Assembly (NCBI GenBank): GCA_964035545.1
Contig: OZ037766.1
Span: forward strand, 6,735,722-6,799,721
Source: Bugula neritina
Taxonomy: Eukaryota; Bryozoa; Gymnolaemata; Cheilostomatida; Bugulidae
Direction of reading: 5' to 3'
Length of the DNA stretch: 64,000 bases
In this document: piece after piece, positions 35,001 to 46,000 of the stretch
Layout of the letters: the number at the start of each line of letters is the position of its first letter
How positions within the stretch are numbered: position 1 is the first letter of the stretch
Made by a program: the position numbers and the translations under genes
Notes under the pieces: model-generated
What the model saw: only the letters and a program-made list of their open reading frames with translations
Databases searched by the model: none
Told to the model about the DNA's origin: nothing

Positions 35001-38000
35001 TGCCTGACTGTTAGACCCAGCATGTCGTGAACAGATATAAAATCTGTAAAGAAATTTCTACCATGATCTTTGTGGTAGTCAAAAGCAGCTCTCCTCCAGT
35101 TTTCAAGATTACCTATAAGTTAAATTAGTAATAGTACTGTGGTAGATCATTATAAAAGATAGAATATGCTACCACAATACACAAGCATAATTAAAGGTGC
35201 AAAATGTGTGTGTTTGTGGTGTGTGTGTTTGTGGTGTGTGTGGGGGGGGATTCAAAATGGTAACCACTGAATTCCACTCACACCTGGACAACTACTTACC
35301 AGGGTAATGGTGAGGTGTGAGTATTGCTTGAAGATGGGGGTGATATTGACTCGCCCCACCAGGAGGTAGTAAATCCCATGTGATAACTGGATATCTATAC
35401 GATGGTTTATTTTTATACTGCTCTTTAAGCCTGAAACCAAAAACTGCCACTTGAAATATTAATAATATCTTAAGAGAGTTTTACTGAAGATAATAACTGC
35501 TATAATACATTGATAATAAAATTGATAACAAAACAAATATTTAGAGTTGGAATTAAAATACACTAGCCGTAAAGAGCTGAAGTACAAACCATCTCTGGCC
35601 AAGAGTAAACATATCTATGAACTGAGTCATGTCCCAGTTGAGAGCGTGATGAGTCTTCAACAGGATCAGTTGCTGCACCTCTTCATATCTAAAGGCGTTG
35701 GCAGCGGTTATACTCATCGCCGTCTCAAGACGACCCCCAGGGTCAGCAGCTGTAGCACTAATCAATAAGAAAGTGCAAACTGATTGCTCTAGCTAAGTAT
35801 ATTAAAATCTGACTTCTAATACTCATTTTCAGATTGGATGACATTTGGTTATTCAATAAAAATAGTTCAATACCAAAAAGCCCTTATTATTAGAGCACTA
35901 TTAAAATATTAACTAAGGCAAATTTGATTGAAATATGACTTAAAAAGAACAACACAAAAGTTAATAACAAATAATCTAATAAAGTTAAAAAAGCGACAAA
36001 TTTTATATCAGTGTTGGTTAAGGAAAGAGATATGGAAGTGAAAGTAAATAAGTACTAATTATTGGAAATGAGAATTAACGAACAGAGTGTTGGGAGTTAT
36101 CTCCAAGGACACACAATTCCTACAGGTTGTTAGACAGCTAGAGTATTTTACAACATTAAGGATAGCAAACAACGTGTTGAAAGCAGAGTGATAGTTACAA
36201 TTTTGAAGCTTTGCTAAGCACACAATTGAGCACAAAGACTAAAATAAAACCATAAGAAATAGAAATACAGAAAAGTGCTCAAATTACGCCGTCTATAGTA
36301 AAAAATGATATGATACCCAGATGAAGTACGGCTTTACTTACCCACAGTAATGGAGGTTTAGAAAGAGTACTGAGGTAATAAACACATAAAAAAGTCGATA
36401 AGATCGCATGCAATAAATACAAACGTTATGATGATTTAATTAGAATAATTTACTTTTACTTTAAAAATAATGTTTTGTATTTTATAGTTCACTCACCTTT
36501 GAGGTTTACAAAAGTCGCAAGAAGCACTCGTCTCTTTGTAAAGCTGCTCTACCCTGGAATTCAACAAGCATTAATACTTTTATTTTATGCCGCACAAATA
36601 GATAAGTTTACTACAGCCCATCAGAGGGAATGCAACAGAAGAATTTACGTGAGAATAGTGGAAAACTGAAACATATGCTATAATTATGGCAGTGGAGGTG
36701 TAGCATGCCAATACTTGATTTAGACTCTTACAGCACCAGTTTGCTAGGAGTGTGAAGTGAACCCATGCCCACTACACAACCAAGCCATATTAGTGGTTAG
36801 TTTCTTTCACATCCAAAAATTAATACAGTATATCTCTAGTATTCAATAGATATTAAGATGGCTGACGTTGCAAGATGGAATCCTAAAATTAATCAACATG
36901 AAAGTAATATTCTTTAAACGATGTTTCAAAAGAAAACAGCCAATTTTAATTTCAATTAATTATTATTTGGATTTGTGTTCTCTGTCCTGGTTTATCGTGT
37001 AATTGGACAGGCAAGAGTTGACCGTTGAAATAGTCTAATAAATATCTGTAGCTGCAGTTATAATAATTTACTAGTTTACTAAAACATACAGTGGAAAAAC
37101 TTATGAAAATAAAACTTCCAGTAACTAAAATTTGAAGTAACCAGTGCATACAGTTCCAGCTGGATTAATTTAATCTGATATAGTTAGATAAGGACTTCAC
37201 GTGTGAGATATTGATATTGGCTTTCCTAGAACAAAGATGGGTTAATGTGATAACGCTGGCAAGTATACCTGTCAAAGTCCGAAGATGTGGAGTCGGCAGT
37301 TGGTCGTTTGGCCCTGAGAGGATTGTATACCGTCTCTTCGCGTGTATACATGTTAAAGACCGACACCACCGTCTGCTGTAGAGCTTCTTTATAAAGAGCC
37401 ATGTTATTCCCCAGCCAGCCCAACATAGACTTCATAAAACCATTGTTATTTATAACAATCTCACCAGTTCTTGAGGAGATGACATACATCCTTGATATTC
37501 TATCAAATATCATTCTGCAGTCACTGAAATTAAAAAATTACAAAAAGATAGCAATATGGCTTTGCTTTGATAATATATCTAAAATCATTAACCAATATTC
37601 AATATGAAACTGAATACTTGAAAAAAAATATACAGTCAATTTGACAAATTTTCTGGTGCTAGTTCCTAAACACATATATTTAAAAAATTACTCATAAAAC
37701 AAGAATAAAAAAAACTGTAACGGTTAAAATTATTACATACAACTATGACTCATAAAATATTATAAACTGTCACCCAAAGGATTAGTCATATCAGTATACA
37801 TGTATATTGGTATAAGCATTTAGTACAGAGTCTTGTTTATGACTTCTCCATCACCTGAAAGCTGCCAGTTACCAAATAAACAGACAGAACAACCATTAAA
37901 ATACCTGTTCTTAGATTTCTTCAAGTTATTGAAAAGATCTGACAAATTTTGAATGCTCAACCCGTCTGTCTTACAAAGCTAGAAGAATAGACATAGAGAA

Positions 38001-38736
38001 GGTATTATAATGGAACAATGGTAATTTATGTAGCGAATAAATGAACAAAAATATACCACGCATAAAATGTTGTTAATAATAGCTTCATTCATGTCTTGTA
38101 GCCTAAAAAATGGGTGCCTGCAACTATTAAACATAATATTTAAACATGAAATTTAAGCCTTTAATTCTTGCACAAGTATATTTACTGTTATTTCTTATAC
38201 ATTGAGCATGTTTATATAGTAAAGCAAACCTTTTCAATACAAGTGAATACATGTGTGCATTAGGTGACATTAGTTGTTACAAAGTAGAACAAATATTCAA
38301 CATAAGCTGTAGCCTATATGACAGAGCAGTAGTATTTTAATAGGAGCATACACAAGAAATGTTGTTATACATTTTTAAATAATGCAATTATTTAAATTTA
38401 AGCCCTGTTGAAAAGTTACATTATTATGCTAAAATCACTCATTAAAGCTGATCGTACTTGCAATAAAATGGGAAGAGTCTACAGATAACTAACTAGTGTG
38501 TACAGTAACCCAATCTGTTTACAGACCCAAGAGTTGGTAGTTGAAGGGGGAACGACGAACTCCAGGAAGGAATAAGTTAAAGATCCATCATCAACATTCT
38601 GCAGATTAACTCCTTCCACTTTATTGTGTAAGTGATAGTAGTAGTAGAGTCCAGCAAAGATCAGCAGACAGGGCATTGCAGAGATGGTGAAGCGAAGCTT
38701 ACTGTTATATCCTGGTGTTAGTGTTGAGCAGTTCAT
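32084..38736 (-). CDS. GalT-like (HIT superfamily) type II membrane protein, gene B
   Basis: Eleven coding exons: 38523-38742 (ATG at 38736), 37905-37965, 37269-37523, 36497-36553, 35590-35757, 35300-35430, 34973-35112, 34651-34735, 34263-34339, 32482-32589, 32084-32158. The phases close to 456 residues. It has a signal anchor at about residues 15-34, NPLRAKRP at 159-166, SCDFC (Cys189, Cys192), His232 after LLKT, and GGASQYHPHLQ (His282, His284, Gln286). Exons 4-8 and 10 match gene A in length exactly, and exon 9 differs by one codon, so the two are tandem duplicates. All predicted zinc and catalytic residues are kept. Unlike A, the domain has only one clear N-glycosylation sequon. CTTTAG directly before TTGGCAATG makes an upstream non-coding exon likely. 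Exon 2 and its acceptor are the weakest part of the model. Confidence 0.85.
32249..32336. repeat. 18-bp minisatellite, five units, in the last intron of gene B
   Basis: Five head-to-tail copies of CAGCCCATATTAACTGCC with almost no variation. It lies in the same last intron as the much larger, unrelated array in gene A. Confidence 0.95.
32905..33145 (+). pseudogene. LINE C-terminal fragment in intron 9 of gene B
   Basis: The plus-strand frame at 32929-33144 reads GRPKHRWHDTIRKDL and later AQDRVRWRSLI. This is the C-terminal tail of many RTE- or Jockey-type LINE proteins (GRPKxRW...DRxRWRxLI). It is 5'-truncated and lacks the reverse transcriptase core. A short sequence of the type ATTAAATAATACATACTT lies at both ends (about 32887-32904 and 33148-33165). 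Confidence 0.8.
34641..35106. repeat. Segment shared with gene A (exons 7-8 and intron)
   Basis: Counterpart of about 3535-3966. It covers the whole of exon 8 (34651-34735), the intron, and exon 7 up to its first codons. The exon sequence is almost identical and the intron is alignable. Flanking introns show no such match. Confidence 0.8.
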
Positions 38737-39298
38737 TGCCAACTAAAGCATATTCCACGATGAGGTAATGTATACATGGAGAAGATATGCAGAAAAGCAA
38801 GCATGTTGTGTTTTAATGCGTAGTACTACGTATAGGTACACTAACTTAAACAAATTATATTATAACACCATATTTTAACATGTATAACCAGTTCAGGCTA
38901 ACATCACAAATTAAATCAACAAATTTGAAAATCATTCAAGAAAATCACTTAAAAATACTGGAAAAAATCTTTGCTTCATGTCAATCCAAAGAAAACCGTT
39001 CTATAATTATTTTATGTTTGCTTGAAAACAGACAAGATATAAAATTTTTCTAAATTAATAGCTGTTGTCACTACAACAGCAAAAAAAGAAAACAATACAT
39101 ATAACTTCAATTAAAGCTGCTTCAACGAAGTTTAAAGCTGTTACAAGCTGTGGAAACTGCAAAAAAAGAATATCTGAAAGAGAAGTAAATGTCGTACTCC
39201 TAAATATATATAAATCTGTACATCTATCAAATGACATTTCTTCTACAAGCAAAAAGTGTTCAAGTGTTGTAGTTTCAGCAAACACCTATCCCACTTAC

Positions 39299-39348
39299 CT
39301 GCGGTCTTGTCAATAGGCTTAGACTAAGTTGTTAAGGGAATTTATATA
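39299..39348 (-). promoter_or_regulatory. Candidate promoter and 5' non-coding exon of gene B
   Basis: On the minus strand a TATATAAA box (39341-39348) is followed about 40 bases later by a consensus donor, CGCAG/GTAAGT (junction at 39299/39298). The donor would pair with the CTTTAG acceptor next to the gene B ATG, giving a 5' leader intron of about 550 bases. The implied first exon would be only about 15-20 bases, so either the true start lies further upstream or the TATA box is coincidental. Confidence 0.35.
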
Positions 39349-41539
39349 ATCACTGGTAAGTTTTTCTTATCTGCCTTTGACCGGTCAGGCACTTGAGATA
39401 TAAGCTGACATTGCTCCCAATGCCTAGAAAGAAATATTACATGTTTATAGTGATGTGGAAGCCTGTATATGATATCTTAATATCTATCAGGCTTTGTGTG
39501 TTGAGACAAAAATAGACAGGAGGACTTCTTGTTGAAGCAAACTCTAAAGGTTAAGATTAAAAGCACCAATCTTTGAAGTAATCTACCAACGTATCATGCG
39601 TACAAAACGTGAATTTTTTATTTATGAGTGTGAAAAGCATGACTTTTTAGGAGAAACAACACTCTCTTCTTTTAGAGAGTAACTGTCAGGCTCAATAGAA
39701 GAAAATATGTTGCATAAGAGCCAATGAAAGTTTTTACTGCATTATTAATGGTTGAGGTACTCAACTGCCATAAGATTAGCTTTCAAAAAAGGAAAGATAC
39801 GAGAGAATGGAATTTTCTTGCCTTAAATTTCAGTTACCCGTGAGTTGGTTTAAATGATTTTAATTTGAGAAAATTTTACATTTTCATCAAATTTTTATAT
39901 TTTTTCTACAAGTTATAGAAGATCATTTTATTGGGCAACATAAATGCTAACTTCTAAAAGCACAGGTACCGAATACTAAGGTGCTACATTTTAATGCGAT
40001 ACACAAGACGGGTCTAACATGCAATGCGTTTCTAACTACAATATTTTAAGTTCAACATCATGATGCTACTTATTGGATCCTCTAATTATGTAAAATAAAT
40101 GTTTGAAAGTGGTTTTAGTAAATAACGCATTTATTAATTGGAGCCTAAAATATATTTAGTAAAATATGTATCAAATAAGATATACATAATCTTGCTTGCA
40201 TAGGCAGCTCTTCCATTATGCTATACAATTGTATTGTTTTGTACACTTTCTATAAACACTTGCTTTATAATAATATATTTGGTCATATAGACGAATAATA
40301 ACTATGGTATTTTACATTTTACGTAATATATTAGGTTATCCATCATGCTTACTTATGCGAAAAATATCATTTTTTATAGATAGATTTGTAATTGATTATT
40401 CTGCAGTTTATAATTATATAGTTTGCATTTATTTGTTAAATTTCAAGCTCTTTGTGTTTTCTCATCTACGTATGCTGGTAAGCTCAAAGAAAAACTGTAT
40501 TTGTTGAAAATAACTTTGTTTTTACTAGACTTGATATTATTTAAGTAACTTAAATATTTCACCATTTGCTTATGAGGTATAACTAAAGGTATTTGAAATG
40601 GTATATGTGGTATATGAATTAGGAATGTTGGCTCTAAAATTTTAGTACTTTGAACAATGCCTTTACTTTAATTCTATATATTCTATATTTTCTTCTAACA
40701 TATTTTCATGTTGAGCAGCATAAGAAGATTTCTAAATGTTTAAAAGATCAAATGCCTTCAATTTTAAACTATTTCGGATAAATAAACAACCTAAGAAATT
40801 GTATGAGTTATGTATGTATGATTTATGCGTATTGGACTATTTACTTTGACTAAATTTTATCAGTATTTTTGAAAAATAACAATACAGAACTACTGAAGTG
40901 TCTAGCAGCTATTTTACTTTGACTTACTTATAATTATACTGCTGGAGGTACTCTAATTTTGATTGCAAGTTTTCGCAAAGCAAAAGTGGTCACTCAATGT
41001 CTCAAGGTCTACAACAGCCAAATTCTCAGTTATTGATAGTGCTTCAACACCCTGTACAACCTCATGTCTTATCACAAATAGCTGTAAGTGTGAAGACAAA
41101 TAGCTGTAAAACAATGAATAAAAATTGGATTATTTACCGTTAGTCTAAGTCAGTCATTCTCATTGCGAATCCATAGTTGAGAACTAATGAAACTACAACC
41201 ACAGTATAAATATAAATTCGCTAAACATAAACTGACTAGCCTCCCGCACAGCCTGAGCCTCTGGATCCTGTTTGCTTTTAGTGTTCATTAATCAAAATGA
41301 AAATAAAAATGTGTTACAACGTTACACCAACTTTACTGTTTATTCTTTGTTAGTTCATTAATATTATAAACAACATCATTAACTCTTGTTAACTATAATA
41401 ACCATAATATTTAATATTAATAGTTACTAAGAGTAGGTTACGGTTACTTATTCTTAACTTAGAGTCAAAGTTTTAGTAAGGTTCTCAGGATGCTCCAAGT
41501 TGAAGATACAAACAAAATGAAAACGACTTTACAGCAACT

Positions 41540-42065
41540 ATTACTATCACTATCAGTAAATTAAATTTCCTGTCAGTGTGAGTGTCGGTCGCAGTAGCAG
41601 TCACTATGACAATAGCCATAGTCAAGATGAAAAGTAAGATAAGATTACTCAAGATTCATGTTTGCAAGAGTTCAGTAACGTAAGACAAGAGTAAGATTAT
41701 CAGTATATTATTATTCCTACACTTACTAACTCTTACTATTACTATTAGTATTAGAGCTAGTATCAATATGAGTATGAGCATAACACTAACTGTAACTTAC
41801 AGTAACACTAACAGTGTCACTGTCAGTGAGTCACACCCTCACTCTGATTCATACTGGTACTGATACTCTAACTAGTTACTGATTACTCAGTCAGTGTCAC
41901 AGTGAGTGTGACACTGACAGTCATACTCATATTGATACTCATAGTCATAGTGATAGACTAACAGTGAGTAACAGTAACACTAACAGTAACTCTGAAGACT
42001 GACTACGTCTACTGAGGAATCATCAGGGTTATGATTATGATAATCATAATCAGTGATTATGATAG
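41540..42065. repeat. Degenerate simple-sequence block
   Basis: Drifted AGTATT, GTCACTGTCAGTGAGTCAC, CTAACAGTAACA and TCATACTGATACT units. Same style as the blocks at 11.8, 17.8 and 60.6 kb. Confidence 0.7.
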
Positions 42066-42226
42066 AACTTTTACAACTTATTAACTGTTATTAAAGGAAA
42101 AGTTTATTTTTTTCACCAAGGCTTATATTATAATAATAGGGCTAAGTAAACTGCATATAATAATTTAAATTATTATAATATTTTTCTCTACCTCGTCAGT
42201 TGACGAAGCTAGTGGAAATCGTTTAA

Positions 42227-42490
42227 AGCAACACGGAGTTGGTGGTCACCTCGAGGTTAAGGAAAACTATGTGTATACAAATACTGTGCGCAATCACTCT
42301 GATATTGGTGCTGCTTCTAACGATTTATTCACATTTTACACGTGTGTAGCTGAAACGTTTATTTAATTTGGATAGCATTGGTGTAGCAGGGTGGATCTGC
42401 GTCCCAGCGTAACAATCACTATAGAAATTATTTATAAGCAGCCCTGAGTTGAGAAGGGGGGTTGACTGAGTGCAGCAGTTTGACAAGAAA
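42227..42490. mobile_element. Foldback MITE family F, diverged copies
   Basis: GCAACACGGAGTTGGTGGTC (about 42227) faces GGTGCTGCTTCTAACG (about 42308) as a degenerate foldback. A separate partial copy near 42436-42490 reads TATAAGCAGCCCTGAGTTG and then GACTGAGTGCAGCAGTTTG. Confidence 0.5.
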
Positions 42491-42886
42491 CTGATCACTA
42501 TAATAATATAGTATAATTATATTATGTTCTTTAAACCTTAACATGATTAAGGTAGCTAGGCAACCAATTTAAGCATAGTTACAAATTGAAAAGTTTTCAA
42601 TGAAAACCTCTATCATAGTAGTTCTAATTATGTATACCATAGGGCTAATAGTTTACCCACAAAAATAGCATTGAACTAAGACATAAAAGTACTTAAATTT
42701 TGAAATCAAAATAAGCTAGTATATTTTTGTTATCATTTATTGAAAAAAATTAATTTCAAAATACAAAAATAGATCCGGCAAAACAATAATAGCAAAATTT
42801 AAAAACATATGATGATTGTTGAAACATTATTACACATAAAATAAGAAATATAAGATTTATATAGGAAACTGACAAGTGCAAGCTAT

Positions 42887-42892
42887 TTTATT
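42887..42892 (-). promoter_or_regulatory. ENTPD: Candidate poly(A) signal of the ENTPDase gene
   Basis: AATAAA on the minus strand, about 140 bases past the stop codon. A second AATAAA lies at 42736-42741, about 290 bases past the stop. Either could serve. Confidence 0.4.
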
Positions 42893-43033
42893 AAAATGTC
42901 ATCAAAGTAATTATCAATTTTTTATGAAGCTGAGCATAAATCTAAATAATTTACAACAAGCAATTTTTTACAACCTACAGATTGGTAAGCATCTACTAGC
43001 AGATTACAAAAGTCAATAAACAAATTATAAAGC

Positions 43034-46000
43034 TCATGTTGGTACATTTAAGGAATCGTACTTCTGACGTTGATATTTGCAAGCAAAAACTATAGATACC
43101 ACACCCAAAAGTATTAAAACTATGGTTAAAATTAAACAAAGATAAAATGAAAAGTTTGATATGTTGTATAGATCAAGACTAGGAACCTCAGCCAAGTGAG
43201 ATGTTATGTTTGTCATATAGCCTAGAGTCCAGCCCAAACTCATATCATTAAACTGCAGAAAAAATAAGACAATTTATTACATTTGGCATACACAAACACA
43301 TACACACATACACGCATGCACACACATAAACACAAATAATGTATAAGTTCAAGCTACTGGGTTTGAGTAACTAGCTTGCACATTTGATGTTACTAAAAAT
43401 ATCAAATATAAATTTAAGAATATCAACATCCTGGCTCAGAAACTCAAGATGGCTGGCATATGTCAGCAATGTACTAGCACAGCAGGCAGCAATACTTGAT
43501 GTAATTAGATTTTCAGTACAGCAAGATAAAACAGGCAGATGACTACTGGATGAACTTTAGCCTAAACCAGATGATGTAAGCATAACTATCAGAATATTGA
43601 TGTCAAAGATGATGGGGAAAGTTACTAAGCTGTCTTAAAATGTAAACTTCCAACAAAATCCAAGCCACATTTTTCTGCAATGACTTTTTAAGACATTGCA
43701 TATAGCTTTCTGCCTGATTATTTTCAGTTTCCTTAAAGACTTTTGATCATTTTAAAAACGGATCTTCTTACAAATAACTATAATTCTCAAGGTTAAACTA
43801 TGTTCCTATTTAATTATTTTCAACTTGAGAAATTTGATAATCTTAAAAATGAAATTTTCTTATAATAATTCCCAAGATTTAGCTATGTTCAACACATTAA
43901 CAAGTTGAACCTAATAATAATTGTTTAATATACATTTAGTTTCAAAGTTGCAAAAATCAAATTAAGCAAAGCTAGCATACAGTTTCAATATTTTTAAAAT
44001 TAAAGTTTTTTTACACATATAGAATTGATTTGTAAAACAGAAGATTTTCCATATGCTAGAATTTGTTCTCTTTTGTGTATACTGTTTTCACCAGAACTTA
44101 CACTGTTAGTAAACACTACACTATCCCAGTTGTCATCACTCATCCCATAAGTCTTGGAGAGCAAGTGATGAATATATCTGGCATTAACACAAACTGTGTT
44201 CGGATCATAAAGCTTTAACTGAGAGACCTAAAATTATACAGGTATCAATACAGGTATCAATACGGGTATCAATACAGTATCTACAGTAAAATTCTACACC
44301 TGTGAAGACAATTTTTGATACCAAATTATCTACCCTGAAGTTGCCAAAAATCTTGTTTAAACTTTTATTATAAGGCTATAAAATACGTGAAGCTATAATA
44401 TACCTATGTATAGAATACATGTAGCTATATTATACCTGTATAGAATACATGTAGCTATATTATACCTGTATAGAATACATGTAGCTATATTATACCTATA
44501 TATAGTAGGGGTAAGGGGGGGGGGGGCACAACGGTCATAGGGGTACAAAAAGCCGGCCAAATTGTGAGAGAACTTATTGACTTAGAGTTGTGATTTTTTT
44601 TCATAAAAAGATATTGACATAATTATTCAGCCTCTGTAGTTTCAACACTTGCGGAACATTCGTGTTGAAAAGGCGAGTAAAAAACTGTTTTTACCTACTT
44701 TTTGTAAATTTCTTAGGATGTCGTTGAAGCCTTATAACTTTTTACACTCAAATGCAAGAAGCCTAAATTTTACTAATATTGTTGCCATTGCTTGTCTCTG
44801 CAATGCTTAACTAGTATAACAGCAAACACTGAAATAAATTTTCCTTGAGGCACATTTATTTTCGATTTGGCCACACGGGGCACAATGGGCCACGCTGACC
44901 GGGGCACAATGGGCCACCTGATTATTGCACCCTGATCACTGTTATTAGTTTGTTTGCCCAAAAAGTTGGTTGAACTGTTACTAAAATTTATAAATATAGC
45001 CATTTCTGACCTTTTTGTAAAATATCAAAGACATCATGGTAAGACTACAAAACTACAAGTTGAAGCTCCCCTAATACATACATCTGGTAAGGTTAAAGCT
45101 TTGCCATTTTATACATAATACAAAACACTCTGCTGTTGCTACTAGTAGATAGTCATGATAATCATTATATATTACACCATTGAGGGAATATACATGCATT
45201 TGACTGAAATAAATTGTGATTTGCTAATTTGCTCCCCCCTCTCCCTTCCGTACTCCAGTCACAAACCTCAGCCATGCATGCACCTTAGCTACAGTTCATT
45301 GAAAAAAGTTCACTCAGAATTTTGTAGTACATTTTAGTAAAGTTTTTTTTAATAAACGTTGCTCTGAAGTGAAAATAACAAAACATTTTTAGTTTTAAAC
45401 AGTAATGATAATGGCACTGCAGAACTGAGTGACGTGCGTTTGATTTTGCCTTCCTCTGCTATCCGTAGTGGCACAAACTGTACAGCTAAAACATGAATTT
45501 TGCTGTAAATCTGAAAGAGTATCTTTATTTATTTGTATTATTAAATAAATAAAGATCAGATATAACAAAATACGCAAAATTTCAATATATTTGTTGCGTT
45601 CCACCCAGTGGCCCATTGTACCCCGGTACCGGGGCACAATGGGCCAATTTTTTCGTCATGAAAATTTCATTATTCTGAAAGTTGTGAAAGAGATAGAAAC
45701 AACAAACTGGTACCTGTAATAGACAACAGATGTAGCATTAAGACTAGAGATTATTGAACTAGTAACTTGAAAAACAGACGAATGAGAGCAACAAATGCAA
45801 AATTCGGCCCGTTGTGCCCCCGTTACCCCTATATATGAAGCTATATTATACCTATACATAGAATATATGAAGCTATATTCTACATATATAAAATATATGT
45901 AGGTAAATTATTCAGACATATATATAATACTTCTAGTTATATTCAAGAAAACTTTGCACTGTCTACATGTAGTATATTTTTGTAGTAAGTTGCATATATG

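Larger units (their letters stand above)
38737..43033. other. Intergenic region between gene B and the ENTPDase gene
   Basis: It contains the probable 5' non-coding exon and promoter of gene B near 39.3 kb, a degenerate simple-sequence block at 41.5-42.1 kb, foldback MITE copies near 42.2-42.5 kb and the ENTPDase 3' UTR. No other exon is supported. Confidence 0.6.

Noticed and set aside
38740-38742. Start of gene B at 38742
   Set aside because: That codon is TTG on the minus strand and sits right after a splice acceptor. The first ATG in frame is at 38736.
39065-39316. 83-codon plus-strand frame, and a minus-strand frame overlapping it
   Set aside because: No domain. The region fits the leader intron of gene B better.
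26744-45003. Matching minus-strand frames at 26744-26950 and 44773-45003
   Set aside because: They lie in the two copies of the TA-flanked element. Differences are mostly amino-acid changing, plus an in-frame insertion, so they look non-coding.
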